From Alisma plantago-aquatica (taxonomy: Eukaryota; Streptophyta; Magnoliopsida; Alismatales; Alismataceae), in contig OY856410.1 of the NCBI GenBank assembly GCA_963693085.1, forward strand, positions 560,097,906 to 560,161,905: a stretch of 64,000 nt of DNA, in the 5' to 3' direction. The notes beneath the pieces are model-generated. The model searched no databases, was not told the DNA's origin, and saw only the letters and a program-made list of their open reading frames with translations. Positions 60,850 to 64,000 of the stretch are shown piece by piece. Position numbers and translations under genes: made by a program. Position 1 is the first letter of the stretch. Every line of letters begins with the position of its first letter.

Positions 60850-61707
60850 GTAGTCACTGTAAACACTTTGGCATTACAACGTCCTTGAGGGGGTGAAGCA
60901 CCTGCTGGAGGGTTTCCAAAGATAGATGGAGTAGGGAACTTGACCATGAAATGACCCTCCTTCTTGTAGTTGTAGCAGGCCGGCTTGGGATGACAAAATA
61001 CTCCACTATGGTGTCACCCATAAGTCTTGCACTTTGGGTGAGTTACCCTCTGATGGTTATGGTTGTTCCTCTATCCTCCTTTACCTGAAACTCCTTTTAT
61101 TGATCCCTTGTTATGGCCAAGGTGGAACTTTCTAGACTTATCCTCTTCAGTGGTGGTTAACCCTATGTATCTCATGCTCAAAGGTTTCTACATACCCTAC
61201 TCCCTTTCCTACTTAAGGGCCATACCTAGGGCTTCAGAAAGGTTCTTGGGACATAAGGCGATGACTAGGGTTTTCAGGTGGGCAGCTAGGTAGTCAACAT
61301 AGTGCTCTAGAGGCGATCTTCAGTCTTAATGGGAGAATACACTCCTGAAGTCTAAACTTCTGAGTGTAATCAGCCACTAAGAGATTACCCTACTTGAGAT
61401 TAGTTTACATCCTCTCTTTCCTCTTCCTTTCAGCTAGAGGCATAAAATGTTCGGTGAAATATATTTTGAAGGCTTCCCATTCCATGGCATCTACCTCTTG
61501 TTCCCTATTCCCACTTTAATTTTCTCACCAAACCTTTGCCCCTCCCTTAGGTAGGTATGTGGAAAATTTGACCTTATTATCATTAGGTACTTCTAGGGTA
61601 TGGAACACATTCTCCACATTCAAGGTCTAATCTTTGGCCTAATCCATCACCTCTGGTTGATCCCCCCCAATAGGTGTCGGGGTTGAGTTTGACAAAATCT
61701 AACACAG
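60850..61707 (-). pseudogene. Gypsy gag relic of element E, N-terminus lost
   Basis: Minus strand KLNPDTYWGGSTR near 61690, then capsid pieces (EWEAFKIYFTEHFMP near 61450, LVADYTQKF near 61380) and a zinc-knuckle region near 60960-61030 in which cysteines are replaced (CYNYKKEGHFMVKFP). The Athila-like element cut off the N-terminus and the whole 5' LTR at 61708. Confidence 0.75.
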
Positions 61708-63364
61708 TGTTGTGTGAATTATATATCATCTTTTCACATGTTATCACACACAAATTTGGTTCATTCTGATATAATTCAGTCTCTTTTCGTATTACTTTTG
61801 TCATCTTTTTGTTATTCTACTTATTCCATAACTTGCATTGCAGATTTACCACAAAAAGAACTGAATTCGGATGTTATTTCTACTGAAACAGCAGACTGCA
61901 TGGAGTGCAAGTCAAAATGCACGGCGTGCATCATTCCAGAGAAAAATCGGATTGTTCAGCCAGAAGAATGCACGGCGTGCATGGAGAAAATGCACAGCGT
62001 GCAAGTTTCCAGAAGTTCGCAGAAGGACGAACGCACGACGTGCACACCGGCGCATGACGTGCACCTGGAACGCAAACTGCTGAAGATATGTTCTGGAAAG
62101 TCGCACGGTGTGCATATCCTTAGTGCATGCCGTGCACAAATCAGCCTGATGCAAACTGCACTACAGGTGCACGGCGTGCACCCAAAATGCACGATGTGCA
62201 CCCAAAATGCACGACGTGCACCTGGTAGTTTCAGAAATTCGAAAATTTAGAATACGATTTTAAAACAAAGAGGGAAGGCAAGGGATAGTTACGTTTGGTC
62301 ATTTGAAGAGTTTCTCTTGTCCCAGAGCCAGAGGAGAGCAGAGGAAGGCGAATTTGGAGAGATCCAAGGTGGTTTCTTGCATAAAGAGACCATTTCTTCT
62401 TCTCTACTTCTCCATTGTCTTCTTCAAGGTGCAGCCAAGCTTCCCCAACTCTGAGCAGCTTCTTGGGAGAGGAGCTAGTTCGTCTTGGAGTAGATAAAGA
62501 AGGGGAATTTCATCCTCAAGCCGGAATTCTTGTTTCTTGTGGTTACATCTTCAATTCTCTTTGTCTTTTCCTTTCTAAACCATGTCTAGAACTGAAATTT
62601 CTGTAGCAAATATGTTGTACACCATTATGGACGAGTAGACTCCTTTTTCTTGGGCATGGGAGAGTAGCTCCCATGTCATAGAATGTGTGAACAAGTAATT
62701 TCGTACTAAATACATTTGTTTCTTGTTTCATTACCATGAAAGTGCCGGTTTACTCTTTTTCTTGCATGTATTGTTGGCCACTTTATGTGCATATTTTCTG
62801 CCTTCTTGCTTGATCTGAGAAGATAAGTAGGAATGTATGGAGGTGCTCTTCTTGGCAACTCTTCCTCTTCTACGAGAGTAGAGAGGGATGAGTTGAGGAA
62901 CTGTTTGTGATCAAAAAAGAAATTCATACACGAGAGTGTTGTTTTGAGTTATGATCGTTGCATTTACACCGGGAGGTGAAATGTAACACAACTTTTCCTT
63001 GAAACATGACCTTATGTATGTTTAAATTATTTTGTTCTCTTGATTGCGATGATATGTGAATGAAATCCTAATGTCCAAGATTCCTAAACTTTCTGAAATC
63101 AAACTTCTTTTGTGGTTCTTGCTTGCTAATTAGAATATGTAATTCCTGTAGTTAAAGTCTGAATTTTATGTTTTAGACAAATCTTCTCTACTCTTTAATA
63201 TCGGTCTAGATTGTTGAACTTTAGTATTGTTGCGCTCAATTAAGTTAACTAAGCTCCTTGTGTTCGACCTTGACTATACTACCTCTGTATACTTGCGGAG
63301 TTTGGTTAAGTTGAGTAAACTATCCTTTTCTTGGATTGAAGCTTGTTAGTGTAAACAACCAACA
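61708..63364 (+). repeat. 5' LTR of Athila-like Gypsy element (1657 bp)
   Basis: TGTTGTGTGAATT to AACCAACA, followed after six bases by an Asp/Asn-type primer site and then an open gag. It is inserted into the gag relic of element E. 61897-62220 holds the TGCACGRCGTGCA array. The 61714-62250 frame, rich in cysteine because of the array codons, begins only at a GTG and is judged a by-product. Confidence 0.85.
61897..62220 (+). repeat. TGCACGRCGTGCA palindrome array
   Basis: Eleven 13-bp units with starts at 61897, 61918, 61969, 61991, 62032, 62051, 62102, 62124, 62168, 62188 and 62208. Three are exactly TGCACGGCGTGCA and one TGCACGACGTGCA; the others differ at one to three positions, mostly CpG to TpG/CpA changes. 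Every unit is a palindrome around a central base. Confidence 0.9.
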
Positions 63365-63370
63365 AGTTTT

Positions 63371-63388
63371 TGGCACCGTTGTCGGGGA
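63371..63388 (+). other. Primer-binding site of Athila-like element
   Basis: TGGCACCGTTGTCGGGGA differs from the typical Athila/Tat site TGGCGCCGTTGCCGGGGA at two positions. Confidence 0.88.
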
Positions 63389-63516
63389 GCTACGGTAATT
63401 TGATTGGAGTAATAAGTACTATTTAGTATTCGAGACTAGATCATCACTCATAATTTTCAAATTTCCATTTACCTCTTAGTTGTGTTCTTAATTTCTCTTG
63501 TTATTTTTCAGGTTGT

Positions 63517-64000
63517 ATGCGTCGCTCACAACGAGGTCTTCAAACATCCTCTTTATTAGACCTTGAAATAGAGCTAACTCTTTCAAGTTTGAGAAGAACA
63601 AGAAGAGTGGAACAATCACTATTTGGAGGTACTTCACCGTCATCACCACCACCGTCTTCATCATCTTCTGCAGTAGCTACGCCAAGTAGTCCAGCCGTGG
63701 AGGACGATCGTCCCTTAAAAGACTTTGCAATGTCGGTTGCCACAAACATTTGTGGAGCCATTGACTTACCTGCTATAGAAGCAAATAACTTTTCAATTTC
63801 CCCTTCTATGATGCAAATGATACAACAAAATCATTTTGGGGGTACGGACAATGAATACCCAAGTCTTCATGTTGCAGAATTCCTGGAATATTTGAATACT
63901 TTCAAGATTAATGGAGTGTCTGTTGATGGGATTAGACTTATGTTATTTCCTTTCACCTTAAGAGATAGATCCAAGGCATGGCTTTTGTCTCTTCCCAAGA
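63517..64000 (+). CDS. Gag of Athila-like element, N-terminal part
   Basis: Open from ATG at 63517 to the window end (161 codons, no stop). An N-terminal basic and serine/proline-rich stretch (about residues 1-60, with PSSPPPSSSSSAVATPSS) is followed by the Athila gag core: NICGAIDLPAIEANNFSI, MMQMIQQNHFGG, EYPSLHVAEFLEYLNTFK, GIRLMLFPFTLRDRSKAWL. Gag assembles the virus-like particle around element RNA. The ATG is preceded by TTATTTTTCAG, which looks like a 3' splice site, so the leader may be spliced. It is the only undamaged element frame in the window; the rest lies to the right. Confidence 0.88.
   Translation, partial: MRRSQRGLQTSSLLDLEIELTLSSLRRTRRVEQSLFGGTSPSSPPPSSSSSAVATPSSPAVEDDRPLKDFAMSVATNICGAIDLPAIEANNFSISPSMMQMIQQNHFGGTDNEYPSLHVAEFLEYLNTFKINGVSVDGIRLMLFPFTLRDRSKAWLLSLPK

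Noticed and set aside
61714..62250. 178-codon cysteine-rich frame, at first sight a secreted cysteine-rich protein
   Set aside because: It starts only at GTG, the cysteines come from the TGCACG palindrome units, and frames on the opposite strand are open for the same reason.

Overview
This window is plant (angiosperm) nuclear DNA made almost entirely of nested LTR retrotransposons and a few hAT-type MITEs. I see no host gene, tRNA, rRNA or CRISPR array. The plant assignment rests on Angela/BARE-like Copia elements (TGTTGGTATG...CCAACA ends, initiator-tRNA-Met primer sites), chromovirus (Tekay-like), Tat/Ogre-like and Athila-like Gypsy elements, and on long non-coding LARD-like elements. The species cannot be named from the sequence.

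Layout. 1-7399: a LARD-like element A (+) with 3.09-kb LTRs and a 2.2-kb non-coding interior, inserted in an Angela LTR (7400-7984, -). 7985-9534: unassigned AT-rich spacer. 9535-16951: Copia element Angela-1 (-), with almost continuous gag and pol broken by a few stops and by a 477-bp hAT MITE (12211-12687); its two LTRs are of different subfamilies. 16952-17289: a short unrecognised coding-like segment. 17290-32009: LARD-like element B (-), whose 3' LTR was split by a complete Copia element, Angela-B (+, 17514-26462, 5-bp duplication AGAGA). 32090-44887: decayed Tat/Ogre-like gag, protease and RT fragments, split by a very long LTR (34168-42644) that itself holds a 3.27-kb LTR, K (-, 34902-38167). 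44888-57343: a tangle of Gypsy LTRs (D, H, E) around a decayed Copia element, Angela-F (-, 47978-56428), which carries a second hAT MITE (51418-52169). 57344-61707: a decayed Tekay-like gag-pol (E, -). 61708-64000: LTR, primer site and open gag start of an Athila-like element (+) that runs off the window.

The coding parts are ordinary degenerate retroelements. The unusual material is in the non-coding LTRs and leaders. Element A carries in both LTRs a 170-nt four-armed structure: a 12-bp closing stem around four hairpins, each with the same 15-nt loop but a different self-complementary 7-bp stem, with stem differences between the two copies that affect pairing. A related closing stem with other hairpins sits at the equivalent place in LTR K. 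Separately, four unrelated element families carry dense arrays of short words, several palindromic: TGCACGRCGTGCA in the Athila-like LTR, ACCGATCGGT in Angela-B, CAACCGATGGT in the long LTR, and hAT subterminal words in the MITEs. I regard the four-armed RNA-like element and the convergent word arrays as the best candidates for undescribed biology here.
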